Under the pieces are notes generated by a model. The model had not been told where the DNA came from. It saw only the letters and a program-made list of their open reading frames with translations, and did no database searches. 19,615 nucleotides of DNA. It comes from Bacillota bacterium (lineage in GTDB: Bacteria; Bacillota; Clostridia; Lachnospirales; Lachnospiraceae). The stretch is from assembly GCA_023435645.1 (NCBI GenBank), contig JAEYRK010000112.1, forward strand, positions 1-19,615, written 5' to 3'. Shown here piece by piece: positions 7,632 through 15,163 of this stretch (position 1 is its first letter; the number at the start of each line of letters is the position of its first letter). A program made the position numbers and the translations under genes.

Positions 7632-8258
7632 ATGAATTATCAGAGGGAATTAGATCATATGTTAGAGAAGCTGGATCCAAGTGAAGCCCCGAAAAAGCTA
7701 CTGATTCACAGCTGTTGTGCCCCCTGTAGCAGTTATGTACTGGAATATCTGTCCAAGTATTTCGAGATTACGATCTTCTATTACAATCCGAATATCTACC
7801 CTGAAGAAGAATATAATAGAAGGGTAGAGGAGCAGCAGAGATTAATTCTGGAGATTCCCAAAGGGTATCCGGTCAGCTTCCTACAGGGAGCCTATGAGCC
7901 GAAGGATTTTTACGATTATGTGAAGGGTTATGAAAAGGAATCGGAGGGCGGACAGAGGTGCTTTCTCTGCTATCGCATGCGGCTTGAGGAGGCTGCGGAA
8001 ATGGCAAAGGAAGGCGGATATGATTATTTTACGACGACACTCACCATCAGCCCTCATAAAAATGCAGAAAAATTAAATGAAATCGGATTGGAGCTAGCAT
8101 CGAAGTATGGTGTAAGCTATCTTCCCTCTGATTTTAAGAAGAAGAACGGGTACCGCCGTTCCATAGAGCTCTCCAGGGAATACGACCTGTATCGGCAGGA
8201 GTATTGCGGATGTATCTTTTCCAGAAGAGAAAGGGAGCAAATAAGACCTGAAATCTGA
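7632..8258 (+). CDS. queH: Epoxyqueuosine reductase QueH
   Basis: Catalyses the last step of queuosine formation, reduction of epoxyqueuosine to queuosine at position 34 of GUN-anticodon tRNAs; QueH is the non-B12 replacement of QueG. The 208-residue protein matches the family (formerly DUF208): HSCCAPCSSYVL with Cys28-Cys29-Cys32, YYNPNIYPEEEY near 50-61, CFLCYRMR with Cys110 and Cys113, TTTLTISPHKN, and YCGCIFS with Cys192 and Cys194 near the end. The adjacent Cys pair and CxxC are the likely iron-sulfur ligands. AGGAG at 7621-7625 lies six bases before the ATG. No other queuosine gene is nearby. Confidence 0.93.
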   Translation: MNYQRELDHMLEKLDPSEAPKKLLIHSCCAPCSSYVLEYLSKYFEITIFYYNPNIYPEEEYNRRVEEQQRLILEIPKGYPVSFLQGAYEPKDFYDYVKGYEKESEGGQRCFLCYRMRLEEAAEMAKEGGYDYFTTTLTISPHKNAEKLNEIGLELASKYGVSYLPSDFKKKNGYRRSIELSREYDLYRQEYCGCIFSRREREQIRPEI

Positions 8259-8311
8259 TTCGAAGGATAATGTGATTTAGAAGGCCGCAAAGAGCGGCAA
8301 GGAGGCTGTCA

Positions 8312-8524
8312 ATGAGGTGTCCGTCCTGTGGTAATGAATATTGTCATCTGATCGAGGAGTCCGAAACTCGTATGAAGGGCTACGGTATCTTTAAGGGGTG
8401 CTGTGGGTATCTCATCCTTGGTCCGATTGGCTGGTTATGTGGACTCTGTGGAATGGGAGAAGGCTATACCAGAAGGAAATCCTTCTGGGTATGTGAGCGT
8501 TGTGGTAAGAAATTCAGTGTATAG
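8312..8524 (+). CDS. Small zinc-ribbon protein with hydrophobic centre
   Basis: A 70-residue protein with a split zinc ribbon: CPSC at residues 3-6 and CERC at 61-64. Between them is a glycine-rich hydrophobic stretch (about 29-49) containing four more cysteines (30, 31, 43, 46). The outer CxxC pairs probably bind zinc with both termini folded together; the centre may be a membrane hairpin or a second metal site. AGGAGG near 8300-8305 precedes the ATG. It lies 53 bases after queH and is probably in the same transcript. I do not recognise a defined function; similar small zinc-ribbon proteins are annotated only by domain. Confidence 0.75.
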   Translation: MRCPSCGNEYCHLIEESETRMKGYGIFKGCCGYLILGPIGWLCGLCGMGEGYTRRKSFWVCERCGKKFSV

Positions 8525-8614
8525 GGAGCAGTGGATCATTGCGATATGTATTGTATTCTGAATTGTGAATAAAGCAGATACAGAGTTCTAAAGGTTAGAG
8601 AGGTAAGGGTATCG

Positions 8615-8998
8615 GTGGAATCAGAAATGAATTTCAGGGATAATAAAGCATACCATCGATGGCACCGGCTGATGGTATTGGGTGCCGGAACCGGATGTCA
8701 TCAAAAGCCGGAACGAAGCTTTTTCATAGGAGGCTACCAGATGCCCGTATGTGCCAGATGTACCGGAGTCATCCTGGGATTTTTATTCGCTATCCCTGCC
8801 TTTCTGCTGACAGGGGCGAAGCTTCTGCTATCCTTAATCGGAGCTCTGGCCTTATTTGGTGATTGGCTACTTCAACAAACGGGCTTAAGGGAATCCAATA
8901 ACGATCGAAGAGTGGTCACAGGCTTTTTGGGAGGCTTTGGGATCATGACCTTACAGTTATATATAATCACTCGAATTCTGACACGCCTAAGGAAATGA
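8615..8998 (+). CDS. DUF2085 family membrane protein
   Basis: A 127-residue protein with the DUF2085 pattern: CHQKPERSFFIGGYQMPVCA region with Cys28-His29, then the CARC pair and TG near residues 45-50, followed by three hydrophobic helices (about 51-72, 72-88 and 101-120). Cys-His plus CxxC suggests a metal or redox site at the membrane face, but the family has no established function. The GTG at 8615 was chosen because AAGGG (8605-8609) is five bases upstream; the ATG four codons later is too far from it. It is the last gene before a strong terminator. Confidence 0.83.
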   Translation: MESEMNFRDNKAYHRWHRLMVLGAGTGCHQKPERSFFIGGYQMPVCARCTGVILGFLFAIPAFLLTGAKLLLSLIGALALFGDWLLQQTGLRESNNDRRVVTGFLGGFGIMTLQLYIITRILTRLRK

Positions 8999-9030
8999 TT
9001 TGCTTCTAATGAATCTAAGGATAGCTTGGA

Positions 9031-9077
9031 GCCGTAAGGCTACTGCACTGCAGTATGTCTTGCGGCCTTATTTTTGT
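9031..9077 (+). terminator. Rho-independent terminator after the DUF2085 gene
   Basis: A long stem runs from GCCGTAAGGC (9031-9040) to GTCTTGCGGC (9057-9066) with two G-T wobbles, then a one-base bulge at 9056 and a second helix TACTG (9041-9045) with CAGTA (9051-9055), loop CACTG. A T-rich tract TTATTTTTG follows. The G-U pairs favour RNA made from the + strand. Confidence 0.85.
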
Positions 9078-9126
9078 CCTTTCCATCATAGAACAAAGAG
9101 GAAGGTGCTATCGTAAGGATTCGTGG

Positions 9127-9154
9127 TTGACAACTGATTATTGCATGATATAAT
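9127..9154 (+). promoter_or_regulatory. feo operon promoter
   Basis: Consensus TTGACA (9127-9132), a 16-bp spacer, and an extended -10 TGA followed by consensus TATAAT (9149-9154). Transcription should start near 9161, giving a leader of about 140 bases before feoA. Confidence 0.85.
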
Positions 9155-9163
9155 GTAATGGGA

Positions 9164-9182
9164 AATGATAGTTATTATCATT
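9164..9182 (+). promoter_or_regulatory. Fur-type iron operator
   Basis: A 19-bp dyad AATGATAGTTATTATCATT. Its core at 9166-9180 matches the 7-1-7 Fur box TGATAATnATTATCA at 13 of 14 defined positions. It lies over the expected transcription start, so iron-loaded Fur would block the feo genes. The match is to a known consensus; the regulator gene is not in the window. Confidence 0.8.
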
Positions 9183-9299
9183 TAGCAGATACTTACATTC
9201 ACCAGCTGCAAATGATTGAATATTACAAATCATAGGAGGGCAGCGGCAATATCAGTCGGGCCACTGCTGTTACGAAAGGATAGAGAGGATGTTCCTATT

Positions 9300-9521
9300 A
9301 TGACATTGAAGAATGCGAGAATTGGTGGAAGGTATACGGTGAGTTCCATAGAACTGGACACAACTACGGTGAGGAGATTGGGGGCCTTGGGTCTGACGAA
9401 GGGAACCGGCATTCAGCTCTTAAACCGCAACCATGGAGGCTCGGTCATTATTATGGTAAGAGGCAGCAGACTTGCAATAGGGAAAAGGATTGCTGAATCC
9501 ATAGAGATGGAGGTAAGGTAA
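9300..9521 (+). CDS. feoA: Ferrous iron transport protein FeoA
   Basis: A small cytoplasmic SH3-like-fold protein that assists FeoB in ferrous iron uptake. From the ATG at 9300 it has 73 residues, the usual FeoA length, with the typical beginning IGGRYTVSSIEL, the RRLGALGLTKGTGIQLLNRN segment near 25-44, and a C-terminal RGSRLAIGKRIAESIEM. AGAGG at 9284-9288 lies 11 bases upstream, slightly far. A longer in-frame form back to a TTG at 9216 or an ATA at 9249 (which has a strong AGGAGGG at 9234-9240) would add non-conserved residues. feoB begins four bases after the stop, indicating coupling. Confidence 0.9.
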   Translation: MTLKNARIGGRYTVSSIELDTTTVRRLGALGLTKGTGIQLLNRNHGGSVIIMVRGSRLAIGKRIAESIEMEVR

Positions 9522-9525
9522 TTCT

Positions 9526-11580
9526 ATGAAGAAAGAAATTCAAGTCGGCTTTGTCGGTAATCCAAACTGCGGTAAAACAACCCTTTTTAATGCCTATACC
9601 GGTGCTAATTTAAAGGTTGCCAACTGGCCCGGAGTCACGGTAGAGAAGAAGGAGGGAGCCTTCAAATATCATGACATCAAATTCAAGCTGGTAGATCTGC
9701 CCGGTATTTACAGTCTTACCTCCTATACGATGGAAGAAAGGCTGACCAGGGAATTTATCCTTCATTCCAATGTGGATGTGATAGTAAACATTGTAGATGC
9801 CTCCAGTTTGGAACGAAACCTATATTTGACCCTACAGCTGATTGAGCTGGGGAAGCCCGTGATCCTTGCCCTGAATATGATGGATATTATTGAGGAGAGG
9901 GGCATGGAGATAGACCTGCACCGTCTGCCGGAGATGCTGGGAATCCCGGTTATTCCTGTGTCGGCCAGAAAGAAGACCGGTCTGGACATTCTGATGCATA
10001 CGGTCGCACATCATAAGGATAAATATCTGGATTATAATCTGGAGCATCATCATGGAAGCCTGAAGCAGGCAGGGAATCAGCATAGGCATGAACATCATCA
10101 TGAGTATCCCATCGTATACAGTACGAAGATCGAGGATAAAATCGATGAGATCAGTGATCTCATCATAAAGCATTATGGAGCGATAGATCATCTGCGCTGG
10201 CATGCAATTAAGCTATTAGAAATGGATAAGACCATCCTCGGACGCTATCCGCTGGATTTGAAGCATATCTTGGACCGAAGCTATGAAGAGGATATTATCA
10301 ATGAGAAATATGATTTTATCGAAGAGATCATAGAGGAAGTGGTCGTAAATAAAAGCAGTAAGGCAGCCTCGACGGATAAGGTGGACCGTTTTCTCGCTCA
10401 TCCTATCTTTGGCCTTCCGATTTTCCTGGGAATTATGGCTCTGGTGTTCGTTCTGACCTTCCAGGTAGGTGATTTTATTAAGGGCTACTTTGAAGTGGGT
10501 CTGGAACGCTTCTCCGAAGCCTTACTTCAACTGCTGGAGTATGTCGGGGCAGGTGACTTCCTTACCTCCCTGGTGATTGACGGAATTGTGGCAGGTGTTG
10601 GAGGAATCCTCACCTTCCTTCCAAATATCTTCCTTCTATTTCTAGCATTGGCATTTTTAGAGGACAGTGGCTATATGTCCAGGGTGGCCTATGTCATGGA
10701 TGGAATTATGGGTAAGCTTGGTCTCTCAGGCAGAGCCTTTATCCCAATGCTTCTGGGCTTTGGCTGCACCGTACCTGCCATAATGGCCTCCAGATCCTTA
10801 GAGAATATGCAGGATAGAAGAAGAACGATACTGGTAACGCCATTCATGTCCTGCAGTGCTAGACTACCGATCTATGTTCTGTTTTCCGAGATGTTCTTCG
10901 GTAGATATGCGATGTTTGCGGCATATTCCATGTATCTGATTGGTATAGCTGTGGCAATTATAGTTGCCTTTGTCATGCATAAGAATACGGAGCAAAAAAG
11001 CAGCAATTCCCTGCTGATTGAGCTTCCGGAATATAAGGCACCGAATTTACGAACCATTTTGATCTATGTATGGGAAAAGGTGAAGGAATATCTGACGAAG
11101 GCGGGAACAACGATATTTGCTGCCTCCGTTGTAATCTGGTTTGTATTAAATTTTGGACCGAACGGTATGGTTTCGGATATGACGGAAAGCTTTGGTGCTA
11201 TGATCGGAAAGCTGCTGGCACCCTTATTAGTACCTGCAGGTCTTGGTATGTGGCAGATTGTAGTGGCATTGATCTCCGGAATAGCAGCTAAGGAAATTGT
11301 AGTTTCGAGCTTCAGCGTATTGTTTGGAGTAACGAATATTACATCACCGGAGGGTATGACAAGTCTGACTGAAATCCTGTCCGGAATCGGCTTCGGAGCC
11401 CTGAATGCTTATTCGCTGATGGTCTTCAGCCTCTTATACATTCCCTGCGCTGCTACCATCGGCGTGATCCAGAGGGAGATGCGGTCAGCGAAATGGACGA
11501 TATTTACCATTCTGTTTCAGCTGGGTGTGGCCATGCTGATGTCAACGTTGGTTTACCAGATCGGGAGTCTGTTTTTATAA
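9526..11580 (+). CDS. feoB: Ferrous iron transporter FeoB (GTPase-permease)
   Basis: Inner-membrane ferrous iron importer with an N-terminal G domain. At 684 residues it is a normal FeoB. G motifs: G1 GNPNCGKT (11-18), G2 Thr38 after NWPGV, G3 DLPG (57-60), G4 NMMD (117-120), G5 SAR (146-148). A linker at 158-192 is unusually histidine-rich, with 11 His in 35 residues, and may bind metal. The membrane part begins near residue 290 (HPIFGLPIFLGI) and carries two Gate regions with the FeoB hallmarks GFGCTVPAIMASR and CSARLPIYVLF, plus AAKEIVVSSF. It sits in feoA-feoB-cysteine-rich protein order under a Fur box, so it should be induced when iron is scarce. Confidence 0.96.
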   Translation: MKKEIQVGFVGNPNCGKTTLFNAYTGANLKVANWPGVTVEKKEGAFKYHDIKFKLVDLPGIYSLTSYTMEERLTREFILHSNVDVIVNIVDASSLERNLYLTLQLIELGKPVILALNMMDIIEERGMEIDLHRLPEMLGIPVIPVSARKKTGLDILMHTVAHHKDKYLDYNLEHHHGSLKQAGNQHRHEHHHEYPIVYSTKIEDKIDEISDLIIKHYGAIDHLRWHAIKLLEMDKTILGRYPLDLKHILDRSYEEDIINEKYDFIEEIIEEVVVNKSSKAASTDKVDRFLAHPIFGLPIFLGIMALVFVLTFQVGDFIKGYFEVGLERFSEALLQLLEYVGAGDFLTSLVIDGIVAGVGGILTFLPNIFLLFLALAFLEDSGYMSRVAYVMDGIMGKLGLSGRAFIPMLLGFGCTVPAIMASRSLENMQDRRRTILVTPFMSCSARLPIYVLFSEMFFGRYAMFAAYSMYLIGIAVAIIVAFVMHKNTEQKSSNSLLIELPEYKAPNLRTILIYVWEKVKEYLTKAGTTIFAASVVIWFVLNFGPNGMVSDMTESFGAMIGKLLAPLLVPAGLGMWQIVVALISGIAAKEIVVSSFSVLFGVTNITSPEGMTSLTEILSGIGFGALNAYSLMVFSLLYIPCAATIGVIQREMRSAKWTIFTILFQLGVAMLMSTLVYQIGSLFL

Positions 11581-11669
11581 GATACTGTTGGCTTTGTACA
11601 TAGGGGCATGGACAACCATAGCTTCATAAAGTAACGATAGACCTGTTTACGATGGATTGGAGGATGCTT

Positions 11670-11810
11670 ATGGTTGAATTATTGATTGCGGCTGCAATTG
11701 TAGGATATACCGGCTTTGTTATCTACAAAAGAGGGAAGGATCTGAAGGCAGGAAAAAGCTGCTGCGGGGGCTGTGGTAATTGCTCCGCCAAGGAAAAATG
11801 CGGTAAATAA
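11670..11810 (+). CDS. FeoB-associated Cys-rich membrane protein
   Basis: A 46-residue protein: one membrane helix (VELLIAAAIVGYTGFVIY, residues 2-19), a basic linker KRGKDLKAGK, and a cysteine tail CCGGCGNCSAKEKC with five cysteines. This layout is that of the small protein often found after feoB in Firmicutes, thought to be a FeoC-like or metal-handling partner; its role is not established. The ATG at 11670 has GGAGG (11659-11663) six bases upstream; in-frame ATGs at 11652 and 11664 are poorly placed. The 89-base gap after feoB has no terminator, so it belongs to the feo transcript. Confidence 0.88.
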   Translation: MVELLIAAAIVGYTGFVIYKRGKDLKAGKSCCGGCGNCSAKEKCGK

Positions 11811-11834
11811 TAAGGAAAAGTCTCAACCTGCAAG

Positions 11835-11917
11835 AGTTTTACAGGGACGTTCCCATTGGCTTAGGAAAGGGGTCAGCTCCGGCCTGACCCGAGGGAACGC
11901 TCTGTAGAACTTTTTCT
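11835..11917 (+). terminator. Long two-part hairpin ending the feo transcript, possible repeat element
   Basis: An outer helix of 19 pairs joins 11835-11854 to 11893-11911 with one bulged A (11847) and two G-U wobbles. An inner stem GGGTCAG (11870-11876) with CTGACCC (11884-11890) has a 7-base loop. TTTTTCTTT follows the outer helix. The T-run and the direction of the wobbles indicate a + strand RNA structure and a terminator. Its size and two-palindrome form also resemble small dispersed intergenic repeats (MITE/REP-like); this cannot be tested with one copy. Confidence 0.75.
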
Positions 11918-12172
11918 TTATCAGACCAAGACTAAGTGGCTCTCACAGATAGAAGCTTTCTTCCTCGCAATAGACAGGTGCTTTCATAACATCCGTTCGA
12001 TAATCATGAATTCGTTTCATAATTTAAAAATTCTTTAAAATAAAAAAGGAAATAGGAAGACCTTGTAGAATATTAGTAGTATAGGTGCTAATCTGCCTTA
12101 TGCATAGTTCAACTCACTTCAGGTTCTTCCGGTGCTTTATACCGTCAATGAACGGTGAAAGGGGAGGTTATA
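11918..12172. other. Intergenic region before dgt
   Basis: The gene-free stretch from 11811 to 12172 (362 bases) holds the long hairpin in its first third. The rest has an A/T-rich tract at 12018-12049, a small dyad ACCGT (12141-12145) with ACGGT (12152-12156), and the GGGGAGG site for dgt. I find no promoter with both hexamers that I would defend and no coding potential. Confidence 0.5.
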
Positions 12173-13195
12173 ATGGAACAGAAATTAAATATCAGACAGA
12201 AGCTGGAGCAACGAGAGCATGAAATCTTAAGCCCCTATGCTGCTTTCTCCGATTGTTCCAGAGGAAGGGATATCTTAGAGAAGCCCTGTGACATCCGACC
12301 GGTCTTTCAGCGGGACCGGGACAGAATTATACATTCCAAGGCGTTCCGCAGATTGAAGGACAAGACGCAGGTATTTCTGGCCCCTGAGGGTGACCATTAC
12401 AGGACCAGACTGACTCATACCCTGGAGGTATCCCAGATATCCAGAACAATCGCGAAGGCCTTGAGACTGAATGAGGATCTGACGGAAGCCATTGCATTGG
12501 GTCATGATCTTGGTCATACACCCTTTGGTCATGCAGGGGAAAGAGCATTGAACAGGATTTGTCCCGACGGCTTTGAACACCATCTGCAGAGCATCCGGGT
12601 GGTAGAGCACTTGGAAAAGCGGGGGAGAGGACTGAATCTTACCTGGGAGGTCAGGGATGGAATCAAGAATCATCAGACTGCCGGTAATCCCTCAACACTG
12701 GAGGGGAAGATAGTCAGACTATGCGATAAGATTGCATATATTAACCATGATATTGACGATGCCATCCGGGGACAGATTATTTCTGAGGAGGATATCCCGA
12801 AGGAATACACGGAGGTACTGGGGCACAGCCTGGAGGAAAGGCTGAATACCATGATCCATGACATCGTCAGTAACAGTGAGAATAAGAATGATATTATCAT
12901 GTCACCGGAGATTGCGCAGGGGATGAAGAAGCTCCGGGAGTTCATGTTTGAGAGCGTTTACCTGAACAAAAGGGCAAAAAGCCAGGAGGATCAGGCGGAA
13001 CGCCTTTTGGAACAGCTTTTCAGTTACTATATGAAGCACTTGGAGCAGCTGCCGGAGGAATTCTATATCCGGATGGAACAGCCCGCTGAGCCGGCCCATC
13101 AGGTGGTCTGTGATTATATCGCAGGCATGACGGACCGATATGCGGTGACTAAGTTCAAGGAATTAATGATCCCATCCGCTTGGAGTGTGTACTAA
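12173..13195 (+). CDS. dgt: Deoxyguanosinetriphosphate triphosphohydrolase-like protein (Dgt, HD domain)
   Basis: A cytoplasmic HD-domain dNTPase, which removes intact triphosphate from dNTPs and so tunes precursor pools. From the ATG at 12173 it has 340 residues, as in the Clostridial dGTPase-like group. The N-terminal SRGRDILEKPCDIRPVFQRDRDRIIHSKAFRRLKDKTQVF block (about 29-68) is typical. Metal residues of the HD core are His82 in RLTHTLEV, His111-Asp112 in GHDLGHTPFGH and Asp185 in CDKIAYINHDIDD. GGGGAGG at 12161-12167 is five bases before the ATG; the GTG six codons earlier overlaps it. It stands first in dgt-dnaG-rpoD, a recurrent Clostridial order. Nucleotide preference is not readable. 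Confidence 0.92.
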   Translation: MEQKLNIRQKLEQREHEILSPYAAFSDCSRGRDILEKPCDIRPVFQRDRDRIIHSKAFRRLKDKTQVFLAPEGDHYRTRLTHTLEVSQISRTIAKALRLNEDLTEAIALGHDLGHTPFGHAGERALNRICPDGFEHHLQSIRVVEHLEKRGRGLNLTWEVRDGIKNHQTAGNPSTLEGKIVRLCDKIAYINHDIDDAIRGQIISEEDIPKEYTEVLGHSLEERLNTMIHDIVSNSENKNDIIMSPEIAQGMKKLREFMFESVYLNKRAKSQEDQAERLLEQLFSYYMKHLEQLPEEFYIRMEQPAEPAHQVVCDYIAGMTDRYAVTKFKELMIPSAWSVY

Positions 13196-13286
13196 GTTAC
13201 GGACTGTCTGATTATTTGAGGAATGAAACCTATCGTTTCTCTATGGATCAGCAGTAGATGGTAATGAACTGTGGGAGGTGTACGGA

Positions 13287-15083
13287 TTGTTTTATGCGGA
13301 CGAGCTGGTAGAAGAAATCAGGAGCAGAAGTGATATCGTAAGTATTATCGGCTCCTACATACGATTGCAGAAAAAAGGTAGCAACCATATGGGGCTATGC
13401 CCGTTCCATAATGAGAAAACACCCTCCTTCTCGGTAAGTGCCTCCAAACAGATGTATCACTGCTTTGGCTGTGGTGTTGGTGGTAATGTGTTTACTTTTA
13501 TCATGGAATATGAGAATTACACCTTTGTGGAGGCCTTACGTTTTCTTGCGGAACGAGCCGGAATCAACCTTCCGGAGCAGGAATACTCCGAGGAAGCGAA
13601 GAAGCAGGCTGATTTTAAGAGTCGATTGCTGGAGGTAAATAAGGAAGCGGCAAAGTATTTTTATTATCAGCTAAGGTCGTCCCGCGGTAAAGGTGCCCAT
13701 GATTATCTGGTGGACCGGGGGCTGACAGAAGAGACCATCAAGCAGTTTGGTCTGGGCTATGCAAATAGATATAGTGATGACCTGTATCAATATCTGAAGG
13801 GGCTTGGCTATGAGGATGAGTTCCTGAAGCAATCCGGCTTGGTTTCCTTTGATGAGAGAAGGGGCGGGTACGATAAATTCTGGGACAGGGTCATATTTCC
13901 GATTATGGATGCCAACCACAGGGTCATTGGCTTCGGTGGCAGAATTATGGGGAAGGCAGGACCGGAGGTACCGAAGTATCTGAATTCTCCGGAAACCAGA
14001 CTTTTTGATAAGAGCAGGAATCTGTATGCCCTGAATTTTGCCAGAACCTCCAGGGCCTCCTCGCTGCTGATCTGTGAGGGCTATATGGATGTCATCGCAT
14101 TACATCAGGCAGGGTTTACCAATGCAGTTGCCTCGCTGGGCACGGCATTTACCATATTCCATGCCAATCTCCTGAAGCGCTACACCAATGAGGTGATTCT
14201 GACCTTTGACAGTGATGGGGCGGGAATCCAGGCTGCGCTCAGGGCTATTCCTATTCTGAAGGAAGCAGGTCTGTCGATTAAAATCATTAGCATGAAGCCC
14301 TATAAGGACCCGGATGAATTCATCAAGGCCCTCGGAGCTGAGGAATTTAAGAAGAGAATTGACGAAGCAAAGAACAGCTTCTTTTTTGAGATAGAGGTCC
14401 TGCAGAATGGCTTTGATCTAAACGATCCCGAACAGAAGACAAGATTCTTCCATGAGACTGCGAGGAAGCTTCTGGGCTTTACGGAGGAGCTGGAGCGGAA
14501 TTTCTATATTGATGCGGTAGCCAAGACTTATCAGATTGATGTCGAGCTACTGAGAAGGCTGGTCAACCGCTTTGGCTCCCAGCTTGTCAGTGGGATTGAA
14601 GCCAAGGAGGCCCGCAGAGAGGCCGGCAGATTCCGTAAGGGTCCGGAGGATGGAATAACGAAATCCCAGAAGCTGATGCTTACCTGGCTGATTGAGGACA
14701 GCTCCTTATTTGATAAGGTGAAGGGAATATTAGCACCGGAGGATTTTACTGAAGGAATCTATACAGAGGTAGCCCGGCTGGTATTTGAGGAGTATGCTAC
14801 GCGAAAGGAAGTAAAGCCGGCAAAAATTATCAACTGCTTCACCAGTAAGGAGGAGCAGTCGGAGGTAGCAGCCTTATTCTCAGCAGGGATCCAGGGAGAG
14901 ATGAATGAGGCAGGGATGCAGAAGGCTCTGTATGATACGATTTTAAGGCTTAAGGAAAACAGCCTGGACAAGCAGAGCATGAAGGCAATTGAAGAGAACG
15001 ATACCGCTTTGCTGCAGAGGATTATTATGCAGAAGGCGGAGCTAAAGAGGAATCTGTCAAAACAGCTGTCATTGATGGGGTAG
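13287..15083 (+). CDS. dnaG: DNA primase DnaG
   Basis: Synthesises RNA primers for replication, working with DnaB helicase. The 598-residue product has all three usual parts: a CHC2 zinc finger (Cys38, His41, Cys59, Cys62) in LCPFHNEKTPSFSV and HCFGCG, the catalytic TOPRIM core with Glu264 in CEGYMDV and Asp308/Asp310 in FDSDGAG, and a C-terminal helical helicase-interaction region beginning about residue 450. I chose the TTG at 13287 because GGGAGG (13273-13278) lies eight bases upstream and the product then starts MFYADELVEEI, like family members; the GTG at 13278 overlaps that site. An AUG start is absent. It lies 91 bases after dgt and 80 before rpoD. Confidence 0.94.
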   Translation: MFYADELVEEIRSRSDIVSIIGSYIRLQKKGSNHMGLCPFHNEKTPSFSVSASKQMYHCFGCGVGGNVFTFIMEYENYTFVEALRFLAERAGINLPEQEYSEEAKKQADFKSRLLEVNKEAAKYFYYQLRSSRGKGAHDYLVDRGLTEETIKQFGLGYANRYSDDLYQYLKGLGYEDEFLKQSGLVSFDERRGGYDKFWDRVIFPIMDANHRVIGFGGRIMGKAGPEVPKYLNSPETRLFDKSRNLYALNFARTSRASSLLICEGYMDVIALHQAGFTNAVASLGTAFTIFHANLLKRYTNEVILTFDSDGAGIQAALRAIPILKEAGLSIKIISMKPYKDPDEFIKALGAEEFKKRIDEAKNSFFFEIEVLQNGFDLNDPEQKTRFFHETARKLLGFTEELERNFYIDAVAKTYQIDVELLRRLVNRFGSQLVSGIEAKEARREAGRFRKGPEDGITKSQKLMLTWLIEDSSLFDKVKGILAPEDFTEGIYTEVARLVFEEYATRKEVKPAKIINCFTSKEEQSEVAALFSAGIQGEMNEAGMQKALYDTILRLKENSLDKQSMKAIEENDTALLQRIIMQKAELKRNLSKQLSLMG

Positions 15084-15102
15084 ACTGCCCAGATAGCAGG
15101 AT

Positions 15103-15132
15103 TTGCATATTTCATCAAATGATGGTTAGAAT
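15103..15132 (+). promoter_or_regulatory. Possible internal promoter for rpoD
   Basis: TTGCAT (15103-15108) and TAGAAT (15127-15132) with an 18-bp spacer lie in the 80-base gap after dnaG. Internal rpoD promoters are common in this operon in other bacteria. Match quality is moderate. Confidence 0.4.
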
Positions 15133-15163
15133 ATAAAAAGAGTTTAAGAAGGAAGGATTATCT

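Noticed and set aside
9216..9299. N-terminal extension of FeoA from a TTG
   Set aside because: It would make FeoA 101 residues, against a usual 73-75, with no ribosome site before the TTG and an unconserved sequence.
9832..10203. 123-codon minus-strand frame inside feoB
   Set aside because: Opposite the G-domain and His-rich linker of FeoB; the methionine-rich content reflects the reverse complement of CAT His codons.
12275..12673. 132-codon minus-strand frame inside dgt
   Set aside because: Antisense to the conserved HD domain, no start signals and no family resemblance.
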